Shown: positions 27,035 through 35,339, counted from the first letter of the stretch. The stretch: 51,297 nucleotides of DNA from Phycisphaerae bacterium (GCA_028277645.1 JANQFV010000015.1:1-51297), one strand, 5' to 3'. Notes: generated by a model from the letters alone, not told the origin. Program-made: numbers and translations.

Positions 27035-27062
27035 TTGATGCTAGCGGATTTCTGAGTATCCT
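27035..27062 (+). promoter_or_regulatory. Possible sigma-70-like promoter
   Basis: TTGATG (27035-27040) and TATCCT (27057-27062), separated by 16 nt, each match four of six consensus positions. They lie in a locally AT-richer gap between the exosortase gene and the small gene starting at 27113. This could give the small gene and the sorted surface protein their own transcription. Evidence is only the weak match and the location. Confidence 0.25.
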
Positions 27063-27112
27063 GTTATTGGGTCGAATAGCTTCTCACGCGGTGTGTGGCA
27101 CGGAGCGAGAGC

Positions 27113-27658
27113 TTGGAAGCTCAACATATCATCTGTGGCGCAGTGTGTTTGGTGTTGTCAGCCGGCGGCGTAGTTGCACAGGCTGATCTGACGCCAACCG
27201 CGCCGTACGCACATACGGAGGCGCAGTGCAGCGCACCGTCCTCCGTGGCGTCAGCGACGCCCGCGCCCACATTGGTCGACGCCGCCCATGGTCTGCCGCT
27301 CGCGATTCACGTGGCGGCGGCCGATCCCCCCGCCGTCATTGACCTGCCGGATGCACCTGATAGCGCCGCGCTGTTGTTGTATGCGCTGAGCACAGTTGGC
27401 GTTTGGCAAATTACACGCTATTCACGTCGCCTCGCCTGCAGCCCGGCACCGGACTGGTACCATACGGCTGCTCCGGAGCGCGTCGGCAACGCCCACGTAC
27501 TCAGTTGGGACGCGAGCGACATCGATTGGCCCACCTGCTATGGTGCGGAACCGCCCGGCGAGCCGGAGGTCGTCTGGAGCGCTCGTTCGGAGCGCGTTCC
27601 GCGGCTCCCGTCTCGGGCAATACCCATCATTGCCCCACGCGGCCCGCCGCTGGTCTAA
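27113..27658 (+). CDS. Small hypothetical protein with internal sorting-signal-like segment
   Basis: About 181 residues from the TTG at 27113 (GGAG 7 nt upstream); a GTG at 27095 would add six residues. The N-terminus is a hydrophobic export signal (IICGAVCLVLSAGGVVAQA). After a Thr/Ala/Pro-rich region comes LPDAPDSAALLLYAL, a hydrophobic stretch of about 18 residues and then RYSRR (about 78-106). This order (PxxP-like motif, helix, Arg cluster) mimics an exosortase signal, but about 75 hydrophilic residues follow instead of the stop codon. I recognise no family. Position between exosortase and its substrate suggests a dedicated accessory or an unusual substrate. It may equally be a simple bitopic membrane protein. 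Confidence 0.6.
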   Translation: MEAQHIICGAVCLVLSAGGVVAQADLTPTAPYAHTEAQCSAPSSVASATPAPTLVDAAHGLPLAIHVAAADPPAVIDLPDAPDSAALLLYALSTVGVWQITRYSRRLACSPAPDWYHTAAPERVGNAHVLSWDASDIDWPTCYGAEPPGEPEVVWSARSERVPRLPSRAIPIIAPRGPPLV

Positions 27659-27673
27659 GCACATTTCTGCAAA

Positions 27674-27694
27674 TTGCCTCGCTTGACGAGGCAA
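27674..27694. repeat. Perfect 8-bp inverted repeat (hairpin)
   Basis: TTGCCTCG (27674-27681) and CGAGGCAA (27687-27694) flank a 5-nt loop, 15 bp after the stop at 27658 and 80 bp before the sorted surface protein gene. No T-tract follows, so it may be an operator or mRNA stabiliser rather than an intrinsic terminator. The TTGACG within its loop and right arm could be a -35 element, but I find no good -10 sequence. Confidence 0.4.
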
Positions 27695-27774
27695 CGGCCT
27701 ACGCTTCGTGTTCGGCAAAGAGAGTACCTTGGCCGCCGGCAATGGGCGGAATATGAATGAGACGGAGAGGTGAA

Positions 27775-28554
27775 ATGAGAAACATCACTTTAGGAGTGCT
27801 GCTCATCGGTGTGTTCGTGGTGCCGGCCCTGGCAGGTTTCACGCAGGTACACACGCCCTCGCGCGCCGGCGAGCTCGGCCACGAGCAGATCATCGAAGGG
27901 ATCTACGGCGGCGACTTCCAGTCGAGCGGGTTGAACTTCGTCGGCGTCGGCGCCGCGGCGGGTATCCAGGTTACGCGCGTCGAGGACTACGGTCGTTCGG
28001 GTTCGCTGAACATGTCGCTCGGTGGCGGTGGGGCGGACGACGAAGTCTGGTCCGACGGTACCGGCATGGTGTCCGCCCAGGCCAAGTTCGCCGGGCTGCG
28101 GCAGAATTTGTTCTATCGCGATGCGACCGGTACGCACCACCTGTTGCACAGTTCGGGCAGTGGCTTCCTGGGCGGTACGCCTAGTGCAGCCTTTTCGGTG
28201 GCCGGCGACTTTGAGTGGATTCGTTCCACTTATCGCATCGGCGATTTCCCCATCGGGAGCCGCATCTGGTCGTCGATTATCAGCAATAACACCAACGATC
28301 CCGGTGCTCCGTTGGATCACATGGTGACGTACAAGGTCAGTGGGCTGTCGACGAGTGAGAACGTCTGGCTGCTGTTCTGGGAAGATCTGCGTGGCCCGGT
28401 CGGCTACAGCGACCATGGTTACCTGGCTGATCGCGATTTCAACGACCTTGTCGTCGAAGTCCGTGCCCAGGCCGTTCCGGTGCCCGGCGCGGTCATGCTC
28501 GGTGCAGTCGGCCTGAGCGTCCTTAGCGGCCTGCGTCGGCGACTCGCGTCGTAG
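27775..28554 (+). CDS. Exosortase-substrate surface protein (VPVPGA-type PEP-CTERM signal, DUF4114-like)
   Basis: 259 residues. The ATG at 27775 directly follows an excellent ribosome-binding site (GGAGAGGTGA); the upstream in-frame ATG at 27757 precedes it. Residues 1-20 form a signal peptide ending PALA. The body is beta-rich with Gly-rich turns and ends in DRDFNDLVVEV, a DUF4114-type calcium-binding-like motif. The last 26 residues are a tripartite sorting signal: VPVPGA, a hydrophobic helix, then LRRR close to the stop. The Pro-Glu-Pro core is replaced by PVP, as in the VPxPxA variants. Inferred fate: secretion, cleavage by the exosortase at 26048 and release or attachment in the polysaccharide matrix. 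The strong RBS suggests high expression. Confidence 0.92.
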   Translation: MRNITLGVLLIGVFVVPALAGFTQVHTPSRAGELGHEQIIEGIYGGDFQSSGLNFVGVGAAAGIQVTRVEDYGRSGSLNMSLGGGGADDEVWSDGTGMVSAQAKFAGLRQNLFYRDATGTHHLLHSSGSGFLGGTPSAAFSVAGDFEWIRSTYRIGDFPIGSRIWSSIISNNTNDPGAPLDHMVTYKVSGLSTSENVWLLFWEDLRGPVGYSDHGYLADRDFNDLVVEVRAQAVPVPGAVMLGAVGLSVLSGLRRRLAS

Positions 28555-28577
28555 CTGAGCTCGAGTTTTTGCAGTGG

Positions 28578-28595
28578 GGCGGAGATTGCTCCGCC
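28578..28595 (+). terminator. Candidate terminator hairpin after the sorted surface protein gene
   Basis: GGCGGAG (28578-28584) pairs perfectly with CTCCGCC (28589-28595) around the loop ATTG, 24 bp after the stop at 28554. A pyrimidine-rich run (TCCCCCTCCTTT) follows instead of a clean T-tract, so termination efficiency is uncertain. Confidence 0.5.
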
Positions 28596-28605
28596 TCCCC
28601 CTCCT

Positions 28606-28655
28606 TTGGTCCTCGTCGGCGCCGCCGGGATCCCTGCGGCGCTGCCGAGGACTAA
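28606..28655. repeat. Long imperfect hairpin
   Basis: Arms at 28606-28625 and 28636-28655 pair over 20 positions with one mismatch and two G-U pairs, around a 10-nt loop. The pairing cores are GGTCCTCG with CGAGGACT and GCGCCGC with GCGGCGC. It directly follows the shorter hairpin at 28578. No T-tract follows. It may act with the first hairpin as a tandem terminator, an RNA-processing site or a structured leader. Confidence 0.5.
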
Positions 28656-28840
28656 CGCAATCAGTATCGATGGAACACGATTGGGACTGCCGGCGTTCTG
28701 CGCCTTGGGCGCGGGCGCGCATTTGGAGTAATTTGTGCGCGCTCGCTTGGGCCAAGCGGGAAGCCCCCGCCGCTCGGCCGACCTTTGCGTCCGGGCCGAA
28801 GTGCGACAGGCGCGTGAGCGGCATCATGGAGGAGATCGCG

Positions 28841-31800
28841 ATGGATTCCGCGACGCGGACCGCGCGCGTTAACGTGAAAGCGGTCGTGATTCTGTGTCTG
28901 ATCATCGGCCTGCTCGGGGGTGGCGCATTTGTTGCGCACAAGTACCGTAAGTACACCCTCAAGCGCCAAGCGCTGATGAACGGGTTGGCTGCATACGAAG
29001 CCCGCGATTGGGCCGAGGCGTGTCGCAATCTGCGCCGCTATCTCGATCGCGTGCCCGAAGACGTCAGCGTTCTCCGCATGTATGCCCGGGCGCAACTGAA
29101 TGTGCGGCCGTTGACACAGCGGAATGTGTCGGCCGCGATCGGCGCGCAGCGCCAGTTGCTGCGGTTGCAGCCGGACGATCTGGCCCCCCACGCCGAGCTC
29201 GCCAAGCTCTACCTGGCCACGCGGGATTTCGGCGAGCTGTTGTACGTGGCCGAACGGTGGGCTGAGGCGGACGCCGCCGATCCGCGTCCGCGCGTCTGGA
29301 CCGCCCAGGCGCGCCTGGGGCTCAGCCAGCCGCGCGAGGCCCGCGTAGAGCTCGAGCGGCTCGTGGCCGAGCTGCAGGATACCGGCGAGCAGCACGCGGA
29401 GTACGTCGACGCCTGTCTGTTGCTCAGCCGTCTCGATGAGGGGCAGTATGGCCTGGTGGATTCTGATGCCGCGATCACCTGGCTGGATCGCGCCATTGCG
29501 CACATTCCGGATGCTCTCGAGCCGTTGCTGATGCGGGCGCGGGCATATAGGTTGCGTGCCGAGCAACTAGGTGCTGCCGGCGGTGAACAGTGGCTCGCGA
29601 ATGCGCTGGATGATCTGGAGCAGGCCAGCGCCCTGGACACCGACGATCCGCGCTTGCACCTGGTGCTCAGCTCGGAGTGGCTCGCACACGGTCGGCTGGA
29701 CCGCGCGCGGACAGAGTTGCAGCGCGCCGACGAACTGGAGACTGAGCGGCGTGCCGGCGGCGGCCCCGGAACGGAAAACTGGATCATCGCACGGTTTATC
29801 CAGTCGAGCTCGATCGCACTGGTCGCCGGCGACGCGCCCGCCTCTCGTGCCCTGGCCGATGGCGTGCTCGATCGGTTGTCGGCAGCCGAGCACCGTCGCA
29901 TCGTGCTGCCCGCGTCGATCCGCTTGTATCTCCAGGCCGATCAGGTGGAGGCAGCACGACCGCTGCTGGACGAGTACCTCGACTATCAGCGGACCGCCGA
30001 CACCGGTGGCGACGACGCAGGCGACATTATTCTGGAAGCACTGGTGCTGGCCGCGGAAGGCGATGCGCATGGTGTTATCAACCGGCTGGAACCACTCACC
30101 GCGCGCTCTCAGGTTCCGCAGAACGCCAGGCGGATGCTCGCGCAGGCCTACGACGCGACCGGTCAAAGTGGCCGGGCCGGCCGCGCCTGGGCGCGGTACG
30201 CGCAAGCTCGGCCCGATGATGCGGCTGTTTTCGCACTTCTGGCCCAGGCGCAGATGGGCCAGCGGCGCTGGTCCGAAGCGTTAGAACTGGCACGTCGCTA
30301 CCGAGACGCGCGCCCGGACGACCCGCAAGGCGAGATTCTTGTGCTGGAGTGCCGCGTCCGAGCTGTTCGCGCACGCGGGAGCGCAGACACATCGGAAGTG
30401 GCGGCGCTGAGCGCCGAGGTTGACGAACTGCTCGCGTCGTATCCCAGGCAAGTTGATCTTCACCTGCTCAAAGCGGATCTCGCACTAGCAGTATCGCAAC
30501 AGGATGAAGCCCGCCGCATCCTCGCCACGGCACTGGAGACATGCGACCAGACCCTGCCCGCCGCGGCCGAGCTTGTATACCTGCACCTTCGGGCGAGCAA
30601 CGTTGCGGAAGCGCTGGTCGTGGCGCGCGCCGAAACGGAGCGCGCGGATGCCGGGGCGCCCGCGTGGTTGCTCCTGGCGGACGTGCAGCTCGAATCCGGC
30701 AATCTGGATGAGGTCCAGGCCACACTCGGATTGGCACTGCAGCGCGCTGAGCGGCCAGACGCACAATTGCGCATTATCGCGCGACAGACCCTGCTCGATG
30801 CGCAGCGCGAAGACTGGCAGAGCATGGAAGCGCGCCTTACCCGAGCACTGGTGGATCACCCCGATAGCCTGCTGATCCGGCGTTTGCTGCTCAATGTGCC
30901 GGATGTTCGCGCGAATCGAGAGCGCGCGATGGCGCTGGTCAATGAAATGGAGGCCATTGAGGGGGACTCCGGGTTGCAGTGGCGCCTGCACCGCGCGCTC
31001 CTGCTGATGGACAGCAGCGACTGGCGTGTCCAGGAGGCGGAGATCGCCGAACTGCTCAATCGCTGCATCGTTGCCGATCCGCGTTGGACCGATCCGGTAT
31101 TGCTGTTGGGGGAAGTACACGAGCGCCTGGGCCGCACCGAACAAGCTGAGGCCGTGTACGAACAGTGCGTTGCGCTGAACCCGACCGCGGCCGACGTCGG
31201 CGATCGGCTATTCACGCTATACGAAGCAGAGGGGCGGTTTGCCGAGGCCGAGGCGCTGCTGAACCGCCTCGAACTCCCGCCGCAGCAACGCTCCGAGCGG
31301 GAGGTTCGTCTGGCGGTCAGCCTTGGTGATTTCGAGCATGCGCAGACGCTGCTGGAGGCGCGCCGCGTGGCGGATCCCACTGACGTCACCGCACGGCTAG
31401 ATCTGGCGCAGTTGGCCTACCGCAGGACGCGCGACGCGGAGCGCGCCTTGCGCTACGTGGACGAAGCTGCCGATATTGAGGGCCTGACTGATCGCGTGGC
31501 CGCTTTGCGAGCGGCCATTTTGCGGGCCGCAAATCGCACCGCCAAACTGCGCGAATTCCTGGACAACTACGTGGCGGATGCGGGTGGATTCGAAGCGCAT
31601 TCGTTGCGGGCGCGGGTCCTGGCTGCGCTGGGCGATTTCGCCGCCGCCGAGCAGGACTACGTCAAGCTCCCGGATCTCGCCGAAGACTCCCGCGGAACGA
31701 TTTTGCTCGGCATGTTCTATGCCGAGCGCGGTCGCCTCGATGACGCGATCGCAACGTATCGCGAGGCTTTGGCGGCGGCGGAGTTTCCGGCGGTGCGGCG

Positions 31801-33232
31801 TCTGCTCGTGGACGCGCTTCTGGCGCGCGACACTCCGGAGAATCGCACTGAGGCGACCGCATTGCTCGACGAGCTCGAACAGGACTCCCCGCGGGATATT
31901 CGCCTGCGCCTGGTGCGTGCGCGGCTGTATTTTCTGGCCGGGACGCCGGAGTCCGCCGCGCAGGGGCGCGCGTTGCTCGAGCAGATCATCACCCTCTCGC
32001 CCGGGACCTTGGCAGCGCACCAGATGCTGGTAACGCACGCGATGCAGCAAGGACGCGTTGAGCAGGCCTACGAGTGGGTGCTGCGTGGCCTGGCGCGCAA
32101 TCCGGAGAATCCGGAATTGCTGATGACGCGCGCGCGGGTGGAGCTGACGCGCGGCGACACAGCCGCCACCTGCGACGTTATGCAGCAAGTGGTTCGCATG
32201 CGTCCGGCCGATGTTGAAGCTCATATCCTCCTGGTCGAAGCCGCGGTAGCCGACGGCGATCAGCGTCGACAGGAAGCCGCGCTGGCGCGCGTTGAACTCG
32301 CCTGCGTGGAAATGCCGGCCGTCGAGGCCCTGCACGTGGCGCGCTCACGCATACTGATCAGTCTGAAGCAACTTGAAGCGGCGCGCGACCGTTTGTCGGC
32401 CTTCGTTGCGGAGTATCCGGAAGATGTCGGATCGGCCGCCTGGGTCGCGCTGGCAGAGGTACACGCGCGGCTCGCGGACGCCACCGCGGCGCAAGAGTGC
32501 CTCGCCCGGGGTGCCGAGCGCAGTCCGCAGGCGGCGGAGTTATTGCGCGCCCGAATCACGGGCCTGGGTATCGAGGGGAATTCAACCGCCATTCTGGTGC
32601 TGACCGAGGGCACGCTGCCCGACCCGCCGTTCGATCTACAAACGAAACTCACCGCGGCGACGTATTTGGCGCGGGCCTTGGATGACAGCGCGCGGGCGCG
32701 TGCGGCGCAGATCCTGCGCGGCGTGCTCGAAGGCGCGGAGTTGCCCGAACCCGTGCGGCTGAGCGTGCTGGGCCTACTGTACACGGCTGGCGAAGTTTCG
32801 GAGGCCGAAGCGTTGTTCCGCGAGGCACTGGCTGCCGATCCACAGAATCCGCGGATTCTGAACGATCTGGCGTGGATACTTCAGGAAGGCCGACAGGTGT
32901 ATGCAGAGGCTCTGGAGTTGGCCAACCGCGGGCTGGAAGCCGCCCCGGACGACCTGCACCTGTTGGACACGCGCGGCGTCGTGCTGTCCAAGCTGCCCGG
33001 TCGCCTGGCGGAGGCCCGCGCCGATTTTGAACGGCGCGTCGAGCTCATCGCCGCGCAGCAGCCGCGGTCGGCGGTTCATGCCGAGGCGCTGGTGCGGCTG
33101 GGCCGGACGTGTCTGGAACTGGGAGATCGTGCACGTGGGCAGGGATACCTGCGCGAAGCATTGGCGATCGATCTAGAACGACGCGTGTTTAGCGCCGCCG
33201 AGCGGCTGGAACTCGCCGCGCTGTTGAATTGA
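28841..33232 (+). CDS. Giant membrane-anchored TPR-repeat protein
   Basis: 1463 residues. The ATG at 28841 follows GGAGGAG by 6 nt. An N-terminal anchor helix (about 13-32, VVILCLIIGLLGGGAFVAH) is followed by KYRKYTLKRQ and then continuous helical repeats to the end. Many fit the TPR pattern, for example LAKLYLATRDFGELLYVAERW, VHERLGRTEQAEAVYEQCVALNP and LNDLAWILQEGRQVYAEALELANRGLEAAPDD. Large TPR proteins accompany exosortase/exopolysaccharide systems (for example the TPR lipoprotein PrsT) and polymer export machines (PelB, AlgK), where they scaffold envelope complexes. This one is bitopic, not a lipoprotein. It precedes the outer-membrane exporter, so a periplasmic scaffold linking synthesis and export is the best inference. 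Confidence 0.88.
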   Translation: MDSATRTARVNVKAVVILCLIIGLLGGGAFVAHKYRKYTLKRQALMNGLAAYEARDWAEACRNLRRYLDRVPEDVSVLRMYARAQLNVRPLTQRNVSAAIGAQRQLLRLQPDDLAPHAELAKLYLATRDFGELLYVAERWAEADAADPRPRVWTAQARLGLSQPREARVELERLVAELQDTGEQHAEYVDACLLLSRLDEGQYGLVDSDAAITWLDRAIAHIPDALEPLLMRARAYRLRAEQLGAAGGEQWLANALDDLEQASALDTDDPRLHLVLSSEWLAHGRLDRARTELQRADELETERRAGGGPGTENWIIARFIQSSSIALVAGDAPASRALADGVLDRLSAAEHRRIVLPASIRLYLQADQVEAARPLLDEYLDYQRTADTGGDDAGDIILEALVLAAEGDAHGVINRLEPLTARSQVPQNARRMLAQAYDATGQSGRAGRAWARYAQARPDDAAVFALLAQAQMGQRRWSEALELARRYRDARPDDPQGEILVLECRVRAVRARGSADTSEVAALSAEVDELLASYPRQVDLHLLKADLALAVSQQDEARRILATALETCDQTLPAAAELVYLHLRASNVAEALVVARAETERADAGAPAWLLLADVQLESGNLDEVQATLGLALQRAERPDAQLRIIARQTLLDAQREDWQSMEARLTRALVDHPDSLLIRRLLLNVPDVRANRERAMALVNEMEAIEGDSGLQWRLHRALLLMDSSDWRVQEAEIAELLNRCIVADPRWTDPVLLLGEVHERLGRTEQAEAVYEQCVALNPTAADVGDRLFTLYEAEGRFAEAEALLNRLELPPQQRSEREVRLAVSLGDFEHAQTLLEARRVADPTDVTARLDLAQLAYRRTRDAERALRYVDEAADIEGLTDRVAALRAAILRAANRTAKLREFLDNYVADAGGFEAHSLRARVLAALGDFAAAEQDYVKLPDLAEDSRGTILLGMFYAERGRLDDAIATYREALAAAEFPAVRRLLVDALLARDTPENRTEATALLDELEQDSPRDIRLRLVRARLYFLAGTPESAAQGRALLEQIITLSPGTLAAHQMLVTHAMQQGRVEQAYEWVLRGLARNPENPELLMTRARVELTRGDTAATCDVMQQVVRMRPADVEAHILLVEAAVADGDQRRQEAALARVELACVEMPAVEALHVARSRILISLKQLEAARDRLSAFVAEYPEDVGSAAWVALAEVHARLADATAAQECLARGAERSPQAAELLRARITGLGIEGNSTAILVLTEGTLPDPPFDLQTKLTAATYLARALDDSARARAAQILRGVLEGAELPEPVRLSVLGLLYTAGEVSEAEALFREALAADPQNPRILNDLAWILQEGRQVYAEALELANRGLEAAPDDLHLLDTRGVVLSKLPGRLAEARADFERRVELIAAQQPRSAVHAEALVRLGRTCLELGDRARGQGYLREALAIDLERRVFSAAERLELAALLN

Positions 33233-33239
33233 GATCTGA

Positions 33240-33300
33240 CGGCGAGCGGCTGCTCGCCGAAATGTACTGTAGGATAGCGCCGCTCGCCGCGCAAGCGGCG
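33240..33300. terminator. Two hairpins between the TPR and exporter genes
   Basis: CGGCGAGC (33240-33247) and GCTCGCCG (33252-33259) form a perfect 8-bp stem with a GGCT loop, 8 bp after the TPR stop. A second stem, CGCCGCT (33278-33284) with AGCGGCG (33294-33300), has a 9-nt loop. Neither is followed by a T-tract. They could terminate, attenuate or protect the transcript between the TPR gene and the exporter gene. Confidence 0.42.
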
Positions 33301-33329
33301 GCACGACACCGGACTTTGCACCGGAGAGC

Positions 33330-34514
33330 ATGACCGTGAATCGTCTAAGAATTCAGAATCGGGCGCACGCGAACACGACCGGCCTTGGATTGCTGACACT
33401 CCTCGCGTTTTCCGGAACGCTGCTCGGTGGGTGCGAGACGCCGGACAATCGCATGAGCTGGACGACGCTTCAGGAGATGGAGGCGGAGCAGGTTCTATCT
33501 GAGCCGATCGTCGTCGAGACCAGTCAACTGAACGTCACCGAGCTCCAGCCCTACACTGTGGGGCCGCGCGACGTGCTCGCGCTCACCATGGTGGGTCTGA
33601 GCGCCGAAGACCTCTACGCGGAAAAGACGATCACAGTTCGCGTTCACGGCGACGGTACGATTGCCCTGCCCATGGTCGGCAAGATCGACGTCGGCGGTCG
33701 GACGCTCGCAGAGATCGAGCAGGCGGTTTATGACGCACACGTACCTCAGTATGTCAAGGCGCTGGCGGTGTACGCCCAATTGACCGGTCCGGAAAGCACA
33801 ACGGTCGTGTTGAGTGGTGCCGTCGTGACGCCCGGCCCGGTTACACTGCCGCGCAACGAACGCAACGTGCTCTATGCCCTGGCACGCGGCGGGCTGGACG
33901 CCCTGAGCGGCTCGACCGTGACGGTGCGACCGATCAATCCCGACGATCCGGAGCTTGCGTACGATCTCACGTGCATCAACGATCTGCGTCGGGCGCTCAG
34001 CGCACCGCCGCTGCGGTCGGGTGACATGTTGGTTGTCGCGCCGGCTGAGAACAGCGTCATCTATACGACGGGTTTGCTGAACGCGCCCGGCCCGATCTCG
34101 GTGCCGCGCGGCGGCTCCATGTCGCTGGTGCGCGCCGTGTCCGCGGCCGGCGGATTGCTCGATTTCCTCAACCCGGAAGAGGCCACGTTGTGGCGCCGCC
34201 TTCCCAACGGCGAGCAGGCCCGGGTTAGGATCGAGCTGGACGACATCATGAACGGCGAAAGCGCCGACATCGCTTTGCTGCCGGGCGACGTGCTCGACGT
34301 GCCCCATACCGGCAAGACCCGATTCCGCCAGTGGTTTGCCGAGAACATCGTGATCGGCCCGTTCGGCGTGACGGCCGTCTACGATCCGGTGGCCGACTAC
34401 CGGGCGCGCATCATCTCGGACCGCGACGACGACGACGCGATTTTCCGGCGGACGCTGCTGCAATCGCTGGGTAGCGGAATTCCGAACATAGTTATTCCGC
34501 CGGTTGTGCCGTAG
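33330..34514 (+). CDS. Polysaccharide export outer-membrane lipoprotein, Wza type
   Basis: 394 residues with GGAG just upstream. Signal peptide with lipobox LLGGC, lipidated Cys35. The Poly_export domain (about 73-150) reads YTVGPRDVLALTMVG, then GDGTIALPMVGKIDVGGRTLAEIE. SLBB-type beta-grasp modules follow (about 150-330: VVLSGAVVTPGPVTLPRN; IYTTGLLNAPGPISVPRGGSMSLVRAVSAAGG-like block). The protein forms the outer-membrane translocon for Wzx/Wzy polysaccharides and works with the Wzz/BY-kinase encoded at 2257. The C-terminus (FRQWFAENIVIGPFG onward) is longer and more acidic (DRDDDD) than the usual single membrane helix. Confidence 0.93.
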   Translation: MTVNRLRIQNRAHANTTGLGLLTLLAFSGTLLGGCETPDNRMSWTTLQEMEAEQVLSEPIVVETSQLNVTELQPYTVGPRDVLALTMVGLSAEDLYAEKTITVRVHGDGTIALPMVGKIDVGGRTLAEIEQAVYDAHVPQYVKALAVYAQLTGPESTTVVLSGAVVTPGPVTLPRNERNVLYALARGGLDALSGSTVTVRPINPDDPELAYDLTCINDLRRALSAPPLRSGDMLVVAPAENSVIYTTGLLNAPGPISVPRGGSMSLVRAVSAAGGLLDFLNPEEATLWRRLPNGEQARVRIELDDIMNGESADIALLPGDVLDVPHTGKTRFRQWFAENIVIGPFGVTAVYDPVADYRARIISDRDDDDAIFRRTLLQSLGSGIPNIVIPPVVP

Positions 34515-34596
34515 AGCGCCGTTGAGCGTGGAGATGTTCCTCGTGGCGCCCGCTTGATGGACCGCCACGGGCCGGGCGACGAAATGAGGTCTGAAG

Positions 34597-35301
34597 ATGC
34601 CTAGATCGATCGGCTTACTCCTGGTCTTGCTCGCGGCAGCACAGTTCGGTGGTTGTCCGATTCTGACGGAGCTGAACAACCCGGCGGCGCGCGTCACGAC
34701 GACCGAAGGCTCGTTTGTGATCGAGCTGGATGCGACTGCCGCACCGGTAACCGTCGCCAATTTTCTGCAATACGCGGAAGACGGTTTTTACGAAGGAACG
34801 GTATTTCACGCCGCCGACCCGAACGCGGTCATTGTCGGCGGCGGATTTGGTACGGACCTGCGTGAGATCGGGACGCGGCCGCCCATCATCAACGAATCGG
34901 ACAACGGACTGAGCAACGACCGCGGTACGGTGGCGATGCTCCGTACGGAGGCGCCGAACTCGGCCACGTCTCAGTTTTTCGTCAACATCGTCGACAACCT
35001 CGATTTCGACGCGACGCCGGACGAACTGGGTTTTGCGGTGTTTGGCCGCGTTGTCGAGGGCCTGGACGTTGTCGATCAGATCGCGAACGTGCCAACGGAG
35101 GAGCGTGACGGCTTCGCGAATTTGCCAATTGATCCGGTCGTGATCGAAACGGTCGAGGTCATCGGCTGGTCTACGGGTGAAATCGGCCTGTCGCCCGAAT
35201 TCGAGGAATACTGGCAGGGCGTCGAGTATCGCAGCCGGGTCGAATTCCGCAATTTCCTCGTCAACCTGCTGGGGGCGGCGATCATCACCGGCGGTGGGTA
35301 G
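34597..35301 (+). CDS. Cyclophilin-fold lipoprotein, active site altered
   Basis: 234 residues; GAGG 7 nt before the ATG. Signal peptide with lipobox FGGC, lipidated Cys20. Residues 32-190 follow the cyclophilin peptidyl-prolyl isomerase pattern: TEGSFVIELD, APVTVANFLQYAEDGFYEGTVFH, ATSQFFVN, FAVFGRVVEGLDVVDQI. In active cyclophilins the catalytic Arg follows FH (FHR) and a Gln precedes GG; here the sequence is FHA (70-72) and VIVGGG, so both residues are missing. A C-terminal tail (195-234) is extra. Likely a periplasmic or outer-membrane chaperone or binding protein with little isomerase activity, possibly serving the neighbouring exporter. Confidence 0.88.
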   Translation: MPRSIGLLLVLLAAAQFGGCPILTELNNPAARVTTTEGSFVIELDATAAPVTVANFLQYAEDGFYEGTVFHAADPNAVIVGGGFGTDLREIGTRPPIINESDNGLSNDRGTVAMLRTEAPNSATSQFFVNIVDNLDFDATPDELGFAVFGRVVEGLDVVDQIANVPTEERDGFANLPIDPVVIETVEVIGWSTGEIGLSPEFEEYWQGVEYRSRVEFRNFLVNLLGAAIITGGG

Positions 35302-35339
35302 AATGCCGGCTTCGTGAGCCACGTTCGGCGGAGCACGGC

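Larger units (their letters stand above)
28555..28840. promoter_or_regulatory. Intergenic region packed with inverted repeats
   Basis: This 286-bp gap contains, in order: a hairpin at 28578-28595, a long imperfect hairpin at 28606-28655, a 7-bp inverted repeat (28715-28721 with 28736-28742) and a near-perfect palindrome CGCTTGG-G-CCAAGCG (28744-28758). The coding frame of the next gene is open across the gap, but its start at 28841 has a strong GGAGGAG ribosome-binding site 6 nt upstream, so the gap is probably non-coding. It likely separates expression of the surface protein from the large TPR gene. Confidence 0.45.

Noticed and set aside
26988..27055. GGAGG followed by a GTG and a 19-codon frame after the exosortase gene
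   Set aside because: The spacing of 3 nt is too short and the peptide has no recognisable feature; a leader peptide cannot be excluded but is not supported.
26806..27186. 126-codon plus-strand frame running from the exosortase gene into the gap
   Set aside because: It starts inside the exosortase gene in another frame and overlaps the small protein gene; no ribosome-binding site or conserved pattern.
28574..28840. N-terminal extension of the TPR protein up to 28574
   Set aside because: It covers the hairpin-rich gap, has an unstructured Arg/Trp-rich translation, and the ATG at 28841 has an excellent ribosome-binding site directly before the membrane anchor.
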